Source: Deroplatys truncata (taxonomy: Eukaryota > Arthropoda > Insecta > Mantodea > Mantidae). Taken from it: a stretch of DNA of 64,000 bases. A program made the translations under genes and the position numbers. Positions 33,990 to 44,539 of this stretch are shown in pieces (position 1 is the stretch's first letter; the number at the start of each line of letters is the position of its first letter). The DNA is taken from assembly GCA_030765065.1 (NCBI GenBank), contig CM060981.1, positions 224,199,152 to 224,263,151 on the forward strand, in the 5' to 3' direction. The notes under the pieces were generated by a model. It saw nothing but the letters and a program-made list of their open reading frames with translations, ran no database searches and had not been told where the DNA came from.

Positions 33990-36127
33990 AGGCGGGTCTT
34001 CACTGCCTCAACAATCGACACACAACACTCAACGCTAAACATAAACAACTTTAAAAATATGTAATGCCTAACATGTTGAGTCATACGAGTAGTTGGATTT
34101 CCCATCAACATTCCGTCTCCACTGCATTAACAAGTGTAAACACTTGCGTTTGTTAATATCAATAATAGCATGGATTCTTATTATGAAGTTTAGCCTTTGC
34201 AATCACAGCCTGTGCTTGGTGAAAGAGGCGCAAGAAAAGAAAAAGGTTATGAGTGTGCCCTTTTCTAAGTAATAGAAAAATGTAAATAGCACCTTGTCTG
34301 AACTGAAAGTTAAGGGTAGATTCGACTTCGAGAATTTTCCAAGAACACCGAAAGCTTAAAATGGACACCATTCAATCCACAGCACTAAGGATTGCTCTAG
34401 GAACTTTCCCAGCTAGTCCAGTACAGAGTTTACAAATTGAAGCAAACGAACCGCCTCTTGCAATTAGGAGGAAAGCCATGAGTCTCGCATACGCTATAAA
34501 GCCGCCACAAGACCTGATTTCATAGTCTACCCTACTATCTTTCCCCAAACCCAGTATAATCCGCAAAGAAGAAATAAGTTACTTCCTCTATCACTTAGAA
34601 TTATCGGTTGCTTAGAGGAGTTCAACTGACCCTTCCTCCATTGATTCTACGTTCCTTAAATTCTGATTCTCCACCCTGGAAACTCCAAGTCCCCACCATC
34701 GACCTCCTCTAGTGCGTTCCACAAACCCGACATGGACAGTTCCTTCTACCGCTGCATGTTCACAGAAATCTGCAGTGCGCACCAAACTTCAAACGCACCT
34801 ATACGGATGGCTCCAAGAACGAAGCCAGCCGGTTGCGGGTGTGCAATAGTTTTTCCTGACCATATAATGCTTTACAGGCTACCAAAGCATTTATTATCTT
34901 ATCTTGCGACTCTTCGCCATTAAGTTCACCGTGGAATATATTCTTGGTAAAACGTATCACCACTGCTACACAATCTGATTCTGTGAGTGCACTGTCAACT
35001 TTTCAACATCACGTTTGGGTTCCTTCCTACACTGAAATGAATTAGCCGACATAGCCGCTAAAGGAGTCATAAGACAACCTTTTAGTTTACAGCATCTTAA
35101 AACTCTAAATAACGATTTACTTAACCACATCAAACGAAGCATACACTGGAATGACACTCAACCTGCATGCTACACGATATTTCGCCACCAGCCACCCAAT
35201 AAAGCACCTTCCCAGAAGAGACCAATTAGTCATTACACGCCTAACAATTGAACATGCCAGCTACTAGCTAAAGAACCTCCCCCTTTATGCAGTCACTGTC
35301 ATACTCTACTAACAGTCGAACATCTGGTTACAACCTGTCCATTGTATAATGGACACAGAAGACACTGCAGAGTTCCGGACTGCATCCCGACAGCTTCAGG
35401 AAACCTATCCAATATCAGAAAAATAATTCTTTATATGAATCTCAAAAATCAGTACACGAAAGTTTAATTCTGCCAACACAATGTAACTCTTCCTTTCCAT
35501 GTAACAATATCTTACTGTAACATGTTATGCTGTTAATTTTGTATGGTCGCGATAAGACTAAATTGTTCAAACGACCTTAAATAAAGAATTAAAAAAAGAT
35601 TTAAATTTTGTTGCTGACTATAATTTCACCAATAATTGCAAAACAGGAGACGTATTTTGGAGTAGCAATATCAACTGAACTGAGATTAGGCTTAACCTCT
35701 CTCTCTTTTTTCTATTTGTCATAAAAATACGAGCAAGCTCAAGTAAACGCTCCCTTTTCTTGATCTTATTTCCGTAGTCTTTTAGGGATATATCCCAGCT
35801 GACGGGCCTTGCATGAATCTCATTACTTAATCGTTTTGCTTTACTCCATTTTTTTCGCTAGTAATCAATGAATAATATGCATGGGGCACTTGTCTACATT
35901 ATGTCTGGCCAAAGTTAGTCGTGTCTGCACTATGTGAGCCGAATACACATCGCACTCAACACGTCTTCAACTGACGGTGGAGAACAGTTTTGTCCGGTCA
36001 AGACATGTTAAATTAGCATATTACGCAATACTTGGTCAGTGGACACACTCGTTTACCACCGACATGTTAAGCTCAACGTGTTGAATCAACATCTTTTGTT
36101 AATTGTTGAGGCAATGGATACCCGCCT
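33990..36127. mobile_element. PIF/Harbinger-like DNA element (non-autonomous)
   Basis: Starts AGGCGGGTCTTCACTGCCTC and ends, read inward, AGGCGGGTATCCATTGCCTC, followed on both sides by AACAAT. TAA flanks each end (33987-33989 and 36128-36130), while the other LTR reads TTAAGGG uninterrupted at that point. A 3-bp TAA duplication and G-rich ends suit PIF/Harbinger, but no transposase is visible. A LINE end has inserted within it. Confidence 0.65.
34340..35605 (+). pseudogene. LINE 3' end with RNase H and zinc-knuckle tail (I/Jockey-like)
   Basis: Plus strand. The post-RT segment reads MDTIQSTALRIALGTFPASP and IEANEPPLAIRRKAMSLAYA (34361-34500). Next comes TYTDGSKNEAS near 34800, the first Asp motif of RNase H, and a C-terminal cysteine-histidine motif PLCSHCHTLLTVEHLVTTCP with NGHRRHCRVPDC near 35285-35385. 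Reverse transcriptase proper is missing, typical of 5'-truncated insertion. The element ends near AAATAAAGAATTAAAAAAAG (35577-35597), a polyadenylation-type tail. Several stops and frame changes. Confidence 0.78.
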
Positions 36128-36471
36128 TAAGGGAGTGTGCTCGCAAGCGTAGAGTTGAGTTGTGAGTAGTGGTGGTGGTGATGCTGAGAAGTTAATGTGA
36201 GTCAGTCAATGGGCAATTCAAGCGAATTGGTGACGTCCGGGGAGTGCTACTGCAGAGCGAGTGACGGGTTTGTGAGGTCTTGTGTTCGACTCCCGAGTAT
36301 AGTGAACCGTCCGGCTGAAGAGACTGCGCCACGAAGAAAGAAGTGAAGGGACGGAGAACTGAACTATTTCACCTTGAACAAAGTGACATTAGTGAAGTGA
36401 ACTACATAAAAGCGAAACAGTGACAATGAACACTGAGAAAAGTGACAGCTGAAAAACTGGACGAATCATAC

Positions 36472-36489
36472 TGGTGTCAGGAGTGGGAT
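36472..36489 (+). promoter_or_regulatory. Primer-binding site, tRNA-Leu type
   Basis: TGGTGTCAGGAGTGGGAT is complementary to the 3' end of an animal leucine tRNA including its CCA. It lies 1-2 bases after the 5' LTR, the expected place for starting reverse transcription. Confidence 0.8.
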
Positions 36490-36501
36490 TAAAAAGCCAA
36501 G

Positions 36502-37297
36502 ATGGAGGAGACCGAAATGAAGATGGAGACAAAAATGAAATCTGTGATGGAGGAGATAAAAAGCGACATTAAGAATGTTTCAACAATAGAGAAAATGAAG
36601 ACGAAATTTAATCTGGAATGATGGAAGATGACATTAATGCGGTGGAAGAGCGCCTAGATCGACATGAAAAATTACTAGATGGGAAGACAGAAGAAAGCAA
36701 TAGGATGATAGAGCATGCAATGGACGAGTATCTGGACCAGCACATGACGGGGAGTGCTGCAGCCCTACGCCCAGCCAAGGTGATACCTGCAGTTGGTTGG
36801 GACGTGCAGACCTTGAGGAGGAAGCAGCTGGAGGATCGAGACATTGGACCGATCCTGAGGGTTGAAGAATCTGGCGTAGGACCCGCGCGGGCGGATGTTT
36901 CTTCCAGAGGCCCGAGCTATGAGAGCTGTTGGATGAGGTGGGATTCCCTGGTGGTCAGGAACAGTGTATCCAAGAGACTGTGGAAGTTCGTAGCCAGAAG
37001 GACTAGGTTGGAACAACTGGTGCTCCCTAAGAAAATGTGGAGGAAGTCCTTAGGAAACCCATGGCAGCACTATCGGGAGACACCTGGGTGCGAACAACAC
37101 CTTGACGAAGCTCTGACGCCAATTTTATTGGTTGCATCTTAGAAACGACGTGGAGAAGTGGTGCCCACCATGCGATATCCATGCCACAGGTCCTGGACCC
37201 CGTCAATCCCGAGGAAAACTGATGGTGGTCCAGCTTTATCGGCTTGCCCCATATCGCGGAGCTCCTAGGGACGACCAGCTCTGAGAAGGGATCTATA
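36502..37297 (+). pseudogene. gag start fused to integrase zinc-finger region (Gypsy)
   Basis: From ATG 36502 a Met/Glu/Lys-rich coiled-coil-like start (METKMKSVMEEIKSDIKNV) runs to a stop at 36619, in a different frame from the 174-codon frame 36618-37142. That frame holds EERLDRHEKLLDGKTEESNR and GSAAALRPAKVIPAVGW (gag-like), then without a gap QLEDRDIGPILRVEESGVG and MRWDSLVVRN ... LEQLVLPKKM, the region ahead of and within the integrase HHCC domain. After 37142 a frame change leads to VEKWCPPCDI and GKLMVVQLYRLAPY. Capsid, protease, reverse transcriptase and integrase core are gone. GAGAAGGGAT at 37284-37293 is a candidate polypurine tract. Confidence 0.78.
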
Positions 37298-38086
37298 TGA
37301 AAGCCAGCCACCGATGCCGTGACCTTCAACGCAACGCTAGCCGACAGATTAGTGGGAAGATTTGATGTAAACAATTCCAGAAAGGCCTTCTAGCCGTTAA
37401 ATGATCGTTCTGGATCCTTCTGTTGTTCTCCGGCTTTTCAGAATATTCAGCATGACTTTCCAAGAACTCTGCAGCCGTATTTAAGGGAGTATGCTCGTAA
37501 CTGTAGAGCCGAGTTGAGACTGTTGTTGCTGAGAAGTTCAAATGAGTCAGTCAGTGAGCGATTCTCCGAGCGAATTGGTGACGACTGTTGTGAGTGCAGC
37601 GAGTGCCACTGCGGAACGATGGGTTGTGTGCGACTCCCGAGTGAAGTAAACTGTTCGGCGTGAAGAGCCTGCGTCAAGAAGTAAGAAGGGACGGAGAATT
37701 AAACTAGTTCACCTTGGACAAAAAGTCGTGCTCCGTGGTGTAGTGGTTACCATGCTAGCCTCTGGTTCCCGAGGTTGCGGGCGTAAATATCCTTAGCATG
37801 GCTTCCTTCGGGAGGGAAGCAAAGCCGTGGTCCATGTCGTAGATTTACGGCAGGTAAAAGAACCTCAAGCCTGATAAAGGGGCCTCTGAGCAAAATTCCC
37901 GGTCTTTCACGCCCAATATAGAATGGGAGGTAAGGATCACAGCAGTTAAAGAGCGTCCATAAATAAAACTCGATTTAACCTTGGACAAAGTGACAGTGAA
38001 GTGAACCTCCATTGAAGGTAAACTACATAAAAACGAAACAGCGATAGTGAGAACTGAGAAAAGTGACATTTAAAAATTTGGACGAA
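37298..38086 (+). repeat. 3' LTR, split by a SINE
   Basis: Starts TGAAAGCCAGCCACCGATGC and follows the 5' LTR to GAAAAGTGACATTTAAAAAT and TTGGACGAA. GCCGTATTTAAGGGAGT is the uninterrupted form of the site where the PIF-like element sits in the other LTR. Confidence 0.82.
37723..37977 (+). mobile_element. SINE S2 copy inside the 3' LTR
   Basis: GTCGTGCTCCGTGGTGTAGTGG head (box A) to AAATAAAACTCGATTT tail. The 12-bp ACCTTGGACAAA occurs on both sides (37711-37722, 37978-37989), a clean target duplication. Part of the region around box B is deleted (GAGGTTGCGGGCGTAAATAT). Confidence 0.9.
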
Positions 38087-38548
38087 GGCACAATATCGAT
38101 GATCATATCGATCACAAAATGAAAAATTGATTTTGTGCATTAGCATTTCATTTGTTTTTAATTGAAGGCCATTTTTTCACTGCTCTCAATTCAGCGGACA
38201 TAATGCGGATTAGCCGATGTCAAAATTCGATAGAGTAAACATAATAATGCAGATCCATTGCATTTACGACTCCTCTACTCGTACGAAGCTTTCATTCCTT
38301 TATTTGATGACATACATTAAAATTATTTGTTGTTCTTTGTTAATTTCTACCGGTTTTTGCTGCCGTTTATAGTTTCTGCTGTTATTTTTGAGGTAACTGC
38401 CCTTTTGAGTTGTATATAAACTAAAGATGAGCCTTACACTAAACGAACCAACGCTCAATGGATCTGCGGATGCCATGATCTGGCGCTAAGACATACATAT
38501 GCTAGAATTTCTTCCAGTTTTATGTTTGCAGCTTGCGACTATACTGTA
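38087..38548. other. No recognisable feature
   Basis: Low-copy sequence between the LTR element and a MITE. Confidence 0.5.
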
Positions 38549-39474
38549 TTCACTCTTAGGTTGATCCGCGTCAAAACAAACCCCAGGTGACCAGTGCACC
38601 GTTATAATGTATCCTTCCGCCATTCGTACTAGAAATACTGTCACGCTTTCAGACCATGTGCGGTGACTAGCATATTCTGTTTAGGGTTAAAGATGATAAG
38701 ATTGATAGTTGTAACAAAACAAACGTTTGCACATATAATAATAGTTAAGTCTAAAAGAAATGAGCGAAAAATAACGTAACAGGTATGCGATAACTATTTA
38801 TTCACTCTCTGGAAGCGGCACTTTATTTACTGTTGGTGGCTCATTTTAAAAAAGAAATTGTGCACTGTTACGCGAATTGCATTCTTCTCAAGATCACTAC
38901 ATTCTTGCATCGCGTGTTTCATATGCTTTCTTTTTCTTTTTTTTCCGGGTGTAACCACTTTTCTCGTATCAGATTTTTCTGCACAAGCACTGTTTATACT
39001 TGTACTCGAAACACCGGTGAACTCGGAAGTTAATTTTGCCATTTTTTTTCGCGGAAAGTATTGGACATTTCTCACATAACATAATAAAGATTCAACATTA
39101 TTGTTTTTTCACCACTAGTGAATGGTTTGCGCGGCTAATGCTTTACTTAATTCGAAGAAAACACAAGAGCGAATTCACCTTCCTCCATGATACTAAGCAC
39201 ACCTACTGGCTGTAAACAATACTCTGCGCCTACCCGGATGTCAGGTGACTCATACAAATTGCATCATGGGACTTGTAGCTCTGTTTTACGGTATAAATGA
39301 ACATTAAATACAACCTTAGGTATTTGTATAGAATATTATACTATTTAAGGATAAATTTATTCTAAAATTCAGAGATTAACATGGGACTACTTTCCTGGGC
39401 GCATTGCTACCGTGTTGCAACACGGTACACTGAACACGTGGGTTTGTTTTGATGAGGGTCAATCTAAGAGTGAA
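38549..39474. mobile_element. MITE / deletion derivative of a Tc1-like transposon
   Basis: TTCACTCTTAGGTTGATCCG ... TCAAAACAAACCC (left) and, read inward from the right, TTCACTCTTAGATTGACCCT ... TCAAAACAAACCC are inverted repeats of about 50 bp, each bordered by TA. At 926 bp it cannot encode a full transposase but keeps an N-terminal piece on the minus strand. Confidence 0.8.
38827..39075 (-). pseudogene. Tc1-like transposase N-terminal scrap
   Basis: 82-codon minus-strand frame. KKRKRKHMKHAMQECSDLEK followed by NAIRVTVHNFFFKMSHQ resembles the N-terminal leader of insect DDE_3 transposases, where a D-x-x-A-I-R-x-x-V-H-E-F-F helix is conserved. It ends before any catalytic domain. It lies within the 38549-39474 MITE, which fits a deletion derivative. 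Confidence 0.5.
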
Positions 39475-39476
39475 TA

Positions 39477-40290
39477 TAGTGTAGAGAGAGCACTAACAAG
39501 TGTTTGTCAAAGCTGCCTAGAATTATTTCTGCAGTGAGGAGTCTAATATGCCATGTCCGGGAACGAGAAAGTTAAAACCTGGCCAAGTCTTCTTTTCCGT
39601 TACCGGGGCGGCAAAGCTTCCGGTCAATTGTGAACATTCCCATTAAAATACATGTATTTCAACTTTGTTGTTCTCGCTACCGTTCTCGTTGTTGCCTTTA
39701 TAATACAAATCAGATTTTTAATATAAATATAACTACCGGGTGCACTTCAAAGAACGATTTTTCGCAAAAACGCAAAGCCAAATATATGAAAACAAAACCA
39801 GACTTTTCGAAGTGAACGTCTACCTTACTATGTAAGCAGAGTGAGGTATTCTCCGTTCAGGGGAGAAGGATCAAAACCGGCGACCCCCCCCCCATCTCCT
39901 CGCAGTGGGCTGCGGAAACCGCTACCTGTTCTGATGACCGCGTAACCGTGTGAAATTACCGTGAGAACATCAGCACGTTTATAAACGGGCTCTGGCATGG
40001 ACAAAAATACATGAATGCGCCGTTGTGGGTAAGATGAGCGATAAACGCTTTCGGTGATGCATGGAACTAAGAACAAATGTCTGAACATGACAAAAAGAAA
40101 GGAAATAATGAATAGGAAGGGCAGTCAGTCCTTATCGCCAGTAGTTAGAAGCGCTGGCTGAGTTATTAGACATTAACTTGTATACCAAATACCATTTTAT
40201 AACATGTTATGGAAAATCTATGTTAAGTTTAATATAAGGATACGAAGTAAGGGCGTTGAGTTGAAATGAAAGAAAAGGAAGAGGAGGGGA
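39477..40290. other. No recognisable feature
   Basis: Low-copy sequence with a 9-C run at 39885. Confidence 0.5.
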
Positions 40291-40294
40291 AGCT

Positions 40295-40368
40295 AGGTTA
40301 TCGCAGAGATTTGAACCCCTGTTGCTAGTACGCAAAGCGTGGGCGTTACCTCTGAGCCAAGTAAACTG
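40295..40368 (-). other. tRNA-like sequence, probable SINE head
   Basis: Minus strand: TTGGCTCAGAGGTAACGCCC (box A) and GGGGTTCAAATCTCTGCG (box B) with normal spacing. The acceptor stem does not pair, so not a tRNA gene. Confidence 0.45.
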
Positions 40369-41067
40369 TCACGTTTTAATGGTTCTGCTTCCACGTTCAA
40401 TAAAAAAACTTTAAGACGCTTCCTATTTTTACACTGGACAAACGATAAGGAATACTATAGAGACTGTTAACAAGGCTAGTAGCATACTTGAAAACAAGAA
40501 TCGAAGTGGCGATGGAACACTCACTTCCTGTATATGCCTGCTCCCATTTAACTTCGTTTTGCGGTAATCCTCTTATTGAAGAAAACTGTTGCCATTGGTT
40601 ACAAAGATCACGCTGCCACCTACATGGAAAGCTGAATGTGACCAATGAACCCCAATATGAGCGTGTGCGTCGAAAGCAATTTATCTTCAATTATATCAAT
40701 GGCTAATTTTGAAGGAAGGATATTGTCTTTCCTCTCTCTTTCTTTCTTTCCAGCCACAGTTTCACTGAACTTAATTTGCTCTTGCACCACAGAGGAGTTG
40801 CAACTCTATTACTGCGATTATTTTATGGGTGCCACTTTTCCTGCTCTTGTTTTAATTGTATGTTAATATGGTGGATAGGGATTGATAATTGCATTCCTAT
40901 AATAAAAGCGATGTTTTTCGGGCCTATAATATAATATTTATGCCCTAAGTTTATACAGGTTTATGTATTTATATCCTCAAATAAAGGTCATCTCTTTATT
41001 AAACAAACAATGTTATGTGTTGTTACTGAAAACATAAGTTTACAGGAATTCCCTCCAGGAGAGAAAC

Positions 41068-41070
<3 letters not shown>
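40369..41070. other. No recognisable feature
   Basis: Short competing open frames on both strands at 40397-40866, no family resemblance. Confidence 0.45.

Positions 41071-41073
<3 letters not shown>

Positions 41074-41108
<35 letters not shown>
41074..41108. repeat. (GA)n microsatellite
   Basis: About 16 GA units. Confidence 0.92.
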
Positions 41109-41109
<1 letters not shown>

Positions 41110-41113
<4 letters not shown>

Positions 41114-42455
41114 GGGGGTTAATAAAAGCTCCTTAGCTCTAAAGATGTTTCCCTTAGGAAATAAATTTATGCCACTTGGTATTCAATACAAACAAAATTC
41201 TAATTTCTTGAAACGTTTAAAATAAAAGCTGAAAAAGAAACAAATCTCAATACTATGCTCACCATGGCTTAGGCTCGAATATTGAGCTTCCAGTTCAAAT
41301 GAAACTGCTTGCCAAAAACACTAGGGACTACTCCCGTTTGTAGACAAAACTATTAGAAAGCCCTGCGGTAGTACGACATAGAGCTGATATGTACAGTCGA
41401 GTGCATGGAATCACGCCGATATAATGCACAGTAATTTATGCTGGTACGAAAATACTAAAACGCCACTGCCACGCCCAGTCCCCACTCCTCACCTGGTTCT
41501 AGCACTCCACTGTTTGTCTTTTCCGCTTTCTTCTTGTCTTTTCCTTCGCTCCTGAACCAGAAACCGACCTGTGTTCATAGGTTAATGTGCCAGACTTTTG
41601 ACAACAAACCAATACGAGACGGACTTATCCAGGGGCTAGTGTGGACTGTCGTTGCGAAGCGTGTCTTGCAGCCACTCAGGTGAAATGTTTCCGTACTTCT
41701 CTTCTTTCACCGCTCACCTAGGCTTGACCTTTGTTCATATAATAATGCGTTTATATCAGACTTGAAACCTAACCAACAAGAGATTAGCTCACCTGGTGTG
41801 GAACACATATTCACAGATAACGAGATTCTATTAACATTAAATAAAGAAAACTGTGCATGAAACCAGAAGCATTAGCACGTTTCCTTGCATTCGACTGTAT
41901 CTCTAAAGGCAGTAATGAGACTGCATGTGAATTACTTGTGAAGGCTTCTGTAAAATAAAAATCTCTCTTAGCTTGGTCACCAATGGTTAAAACACTATGT
42001 ATAGACACAATGTTTGGAATAATCAGCCATTGTCGCTATTTTCACCCCCAAGTTGCAAACTTTTGCCACTGCCATGTGATATTAGTTTTTACGTGTAATC
42101 TTGCTACCTTACTATCTGTTCATTTGTATGCTCAATATTTACTCTGCATAATCCCCAGAGTTATACGTACCTAGGCTACATAGTTATTTCAAAACCAACG
42201 CATTTGTTGCAGAATAAACTCCTGAAATTTCGGCAAGACTGTTTATTAGTTTTGATTCTTCATTTAAAATAATTTACACGGGTCTTCAATGCTTGCTCGA
42301 TGGTTTTAGAGATCTATATATTTTGTATAGTACGTTTTGGTCTACCTTGAGGCAGTCTTTTTAACACTTAAATGATTTTCAGTCTAATTATATAATATAA
42401 AATTCAATAACAGCCCGCCTTAAAGCAATATGTGTATAAATAACATATAAAATGT
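41110..42455. other. No recognisable feature
   Basis: Low-copy sequence, no coding or repeat signal that I can name. Confidence 0.5.
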
Positions 42456-43003
42456 ATGTAACAGTCATTGTATTATGTTTATATTATTATGTACATGTTT
42501 AATAATGTTATGTGAATGTATTAGGTAATTTAACAATATAGGAGCTGTGATAATAATAGGTGAAAAGTTGCTAACAATGAGGCAACAATGAGGTAACCTT
42601 GAGACGATAATGAATTGGAAGCTTTAATAATGCTACTAGTAATTGTTGGAGCAACAATAATGTAATTTTTAGACAGTTTATAAATAGCCAATCAACAACC
42701 AGAAAAAAGCTTAAGTTAAATAAAAGTATTCTATTGGAGTAGGATTAGCCAAACAGAAACTGAAATAAAGCAAATTGTACAAATTCAGAAGTTAATTGCT
42801 TGTAGACAGCGTTCCTAATCGGACGCGAGACGCGTCCTCGAGAAGTTTAATATGTATTCAGTGTGAGACAAAAATAGTTTACGTGTTAAAAAGTGCAAGT
42901 AGTTAATAAAAGAATCTCACAGCTCTCTATATAAGTGAAGTGTTATTTAATCGTGTCAAGGATTAATAAAAGGAGTGAAGTAAAAATTATAATTTGTGTA
43001 AGT
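42456..43003 (+). repeat. Possible solo LTR, unproven
   Basis: Begins TGTAACAGTCATTG and ends GTGTAAGTCTACA, with CTCTATATAAG at about 42935 and AATAAAAGG at 42967 in promoter and polyadenylation order. No second copy in the window and no matching flanking duplication. Confidence 0.3.
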
Positions 43004-43090
43004 CTACATTCTTATCCGCACCACTCCCTGCAAAGAGAAACATGTCTCTATCAATTAATACTGACGCAGCCGAGGCAAACATAAAAATAC

Positions 43091-43406
43091 AAATTAATTG
43101 TTCTTTCACACAAGCCGTGTGTTGGACAGGGTTGGAATGGTAGAATCAGATGTCTGAAAAATTCAATGCCATAGCCGGGATTTGAACCACGGATCTCCCG
43201 GTCTCCATCCGGTTGCTCTAACCATTGAGCTACCATGGCAACATGCCGACACAACATTAAATTCTCCAACTGATTCGCATTTTCCCCGGTAAACCACAAG
43301 GAGATCTCAAATTGTATTGAGATGTCATACCCCAATGGCGACTTACATTCTTTGTAAGAACTTAAGTCCCGGGCTTTATAGTACAACCACTATTAGGTCA
43401 ATTAAT
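43091..43406 (-). mobile_element. SINE C with tRNA-like core, full unit
   Basis: From AATTAATTGTTCTTTCACAC to CAATTAATGG on the plus strand; the element reads on the minus strand. The 74-nt tRNA-like core is central (43167-43240) rather than at one end. Flanks such as GAGATCTCAAATTGTATTGA and GACTTACATTCTTTGTAAG form small palindromes. A second unit follows head-to-tail. Confidence 0.78.
43167..43240 (-). other. tRNA-like core of SINE C (best preserved)
   Basis: TGCCATGGTAGCTCAATGGT ... GTGGTTCAAATCCCGGCTAT then GGCA. Acceptor stem of seven pairs, D-stem GCTC/GAGC, anticodon stem CCGG with loop ATGGAGA (would be anticodon GGA), box B intact. The T-stem is imperfect. Three copies in the window keep exactly 74 nt. 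Confidence 0.65.
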
Positions 43407-43597
43407 GGAATTAATTGTTCTTTCACACAAGCCACGTGTTAGAATCAGATGACTGAAAAATTCAATGCCATAGCCGGGATTTGAACCACGGATCTCCCGA
43501 TCTCCGTCCGATTGCTCTAACCACTGAGCTACCATGGCAACATGCCGACACGACATTAATTTCTCCAACTGATTCGCTTTTTCCCGGTAAAAATACA
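43407..43597 (-). mobile_element. SINE C, second tandem unit (truncated)
   Basis: GGAATTAATTGTTCTTTCAC to TTTTTCCCGGTAAA, with the tRNA-like core at 43466-43539. The GTTGGACAGGGTTGG segment after the left end is deleted. Confidence 0.75.
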
Positions 43598-43719
43598 AAG
43601 TTGAGTCCTAAACATTGGGGCGAAGGCCACCGGGTACCATACGTGCGGTTGCAACTACTTCAAGTTCGGCTCCCCAACAGTCGAAATACAATACAACTCC
43701 TAAAAGTATCCTTCTTCAA

Positions 43720-44162
43720 CCTCTTATGGTTTACCAGTTATACAAAGTTACACAAAAGTTCTAAATGAAGAGGGCTTCGCATGCTATTTCCAGTAAATTC
43801 AAGATATGCATTTTATTTGATATAAACACGTTAAACACGTGCTTTCTAATCAAAATCGTGTTATATTTGAGAAAATCGAAGTTTCGAAAAAATCTTCCAT
43901 GTAAAGAGTAGTTTGGATGGGGGGCGGGGGTTCTTGAAAATCTTCAAGTCACATCTTTGGAAGATGCTGAACCTGAATACCAAGTTTGGTTTTATAGGAC
44001 ATTTCATTTCTGGGTATTCGTGCACAGACACGAAAATTTTTCTAAATATATTTTTGGATTCCGGGGCCTCAAGATATGTATTTTCGGTAAAATATCGACA
44101 TGAATTCTTGGTTGCAATGCAATACCTCCTCTATCCACTAGGTACATAGTAGAGAAAGTAAA
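43720..44162 (-). repeat. Family A element, older subtype, right part missing
   Basis: TTATGGTTTACCAGTTATAC to CACTAGGTACATAGTAGAGA and AAGTA. The microsatellite is reduced to CACAGACACGA. Confidence 0.75.
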
Positions 44163-44243
44163 AATTCAAACACAGTGCCTTTCTATTTCCTATTTATCAT
44201 CAAAATGTAGAAGTCTGCAGCCACTGTTATAGATGGTAACGGT

Positions 44244-44526
44244 TAAAAAAATTGAGTTTTATTTTTGGAAGCTCTTTAACTGCTGTGGTTCTTAGCGTCC
44301 CATTCTTTATGCAGAGAATTGTGCTCAGAGGCCTCTTTATCAGGCTTGACGTTCTTTTACGTGCCGTAAATCTACGACGCGGGAACACCGGCTTTCTTCC
44401 CTTCCGAATGAAGCCACGCCAAGGCTTTTTAGGCCTGAAAAAAATCCATCGTCCTCCACCGGGTTTGAACCCGCGACCTCGGGAACTAGAGGCTAGCATG
44501 GTAACCACTACACCACGGAGGACGAC
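44244..44526 (-). mobile_element. SINE S2, full length
   Basis: The best S2 copy. On the minus strand: TCCTCCGTGGTGTAGTGGTT (box A), CGCGGGTTCAAACCCGGTGG (box B), the body with GTCGTAGATTTACGGCACGT and tail AATAAAACTCAATTTTTTT. It is flanked by AGATGGTAACGGT (44231-44243) and AGATAGTAACGGT (44527-44539), a 13-bp target duplication with one difference. A 183-codon open frame on the opposite strand is a by-product. Confidence 0.9.
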
Positions 44527-44539
44527 AGATAGTAACGGT

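Larger units (their letters stand above)
33666..36470 (+). repeat. 5' LTR, split by a SINE and a PIF-like element
   Basis: Matches the 3' LTR at TGAAGCCAGCC, CCTTCAACGTAACGCTAGCC, CTCTACAGCCGTATATAAAG, then after the insert GGGAGTGTGCTCGCAAGCGT, GCGAATTGGTGACG, TGTGTTCGACTCCCGAGTAT and GAAAAGTGACAG. GTATATAAAG, split by the insertion, is the likely TATA box. Confidence 0.8.
33666..38086 (+). mobile_element. Gypsy-type LTR retrotransposon, internally deleted and heavily interrupted
   Basis: Two LTRs in direct orientation (33666-36470 and 37298-38086) bracket a primer-binding site and a short gag-pol remnant. After removing later insertions both LTRs are about 520 bp, which supports the boundaries. 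The internal region is only about 0.8 kb, so gag's start has been joined to the integrase and everything between lost. Three other elements have inserted into the LTRs (33776, 33990 and 37723). No convincing target duplication was found. Confidence 0.8.

Noticed and set aside
43167-43240. Functional tRNA gene (anticodon GGA)
   Set aside because: Good acceptor stem and loops, but imperfect T-stem, repeated copies in a mobile unit and no isolated tRNA context. I treat it as a SINE core.
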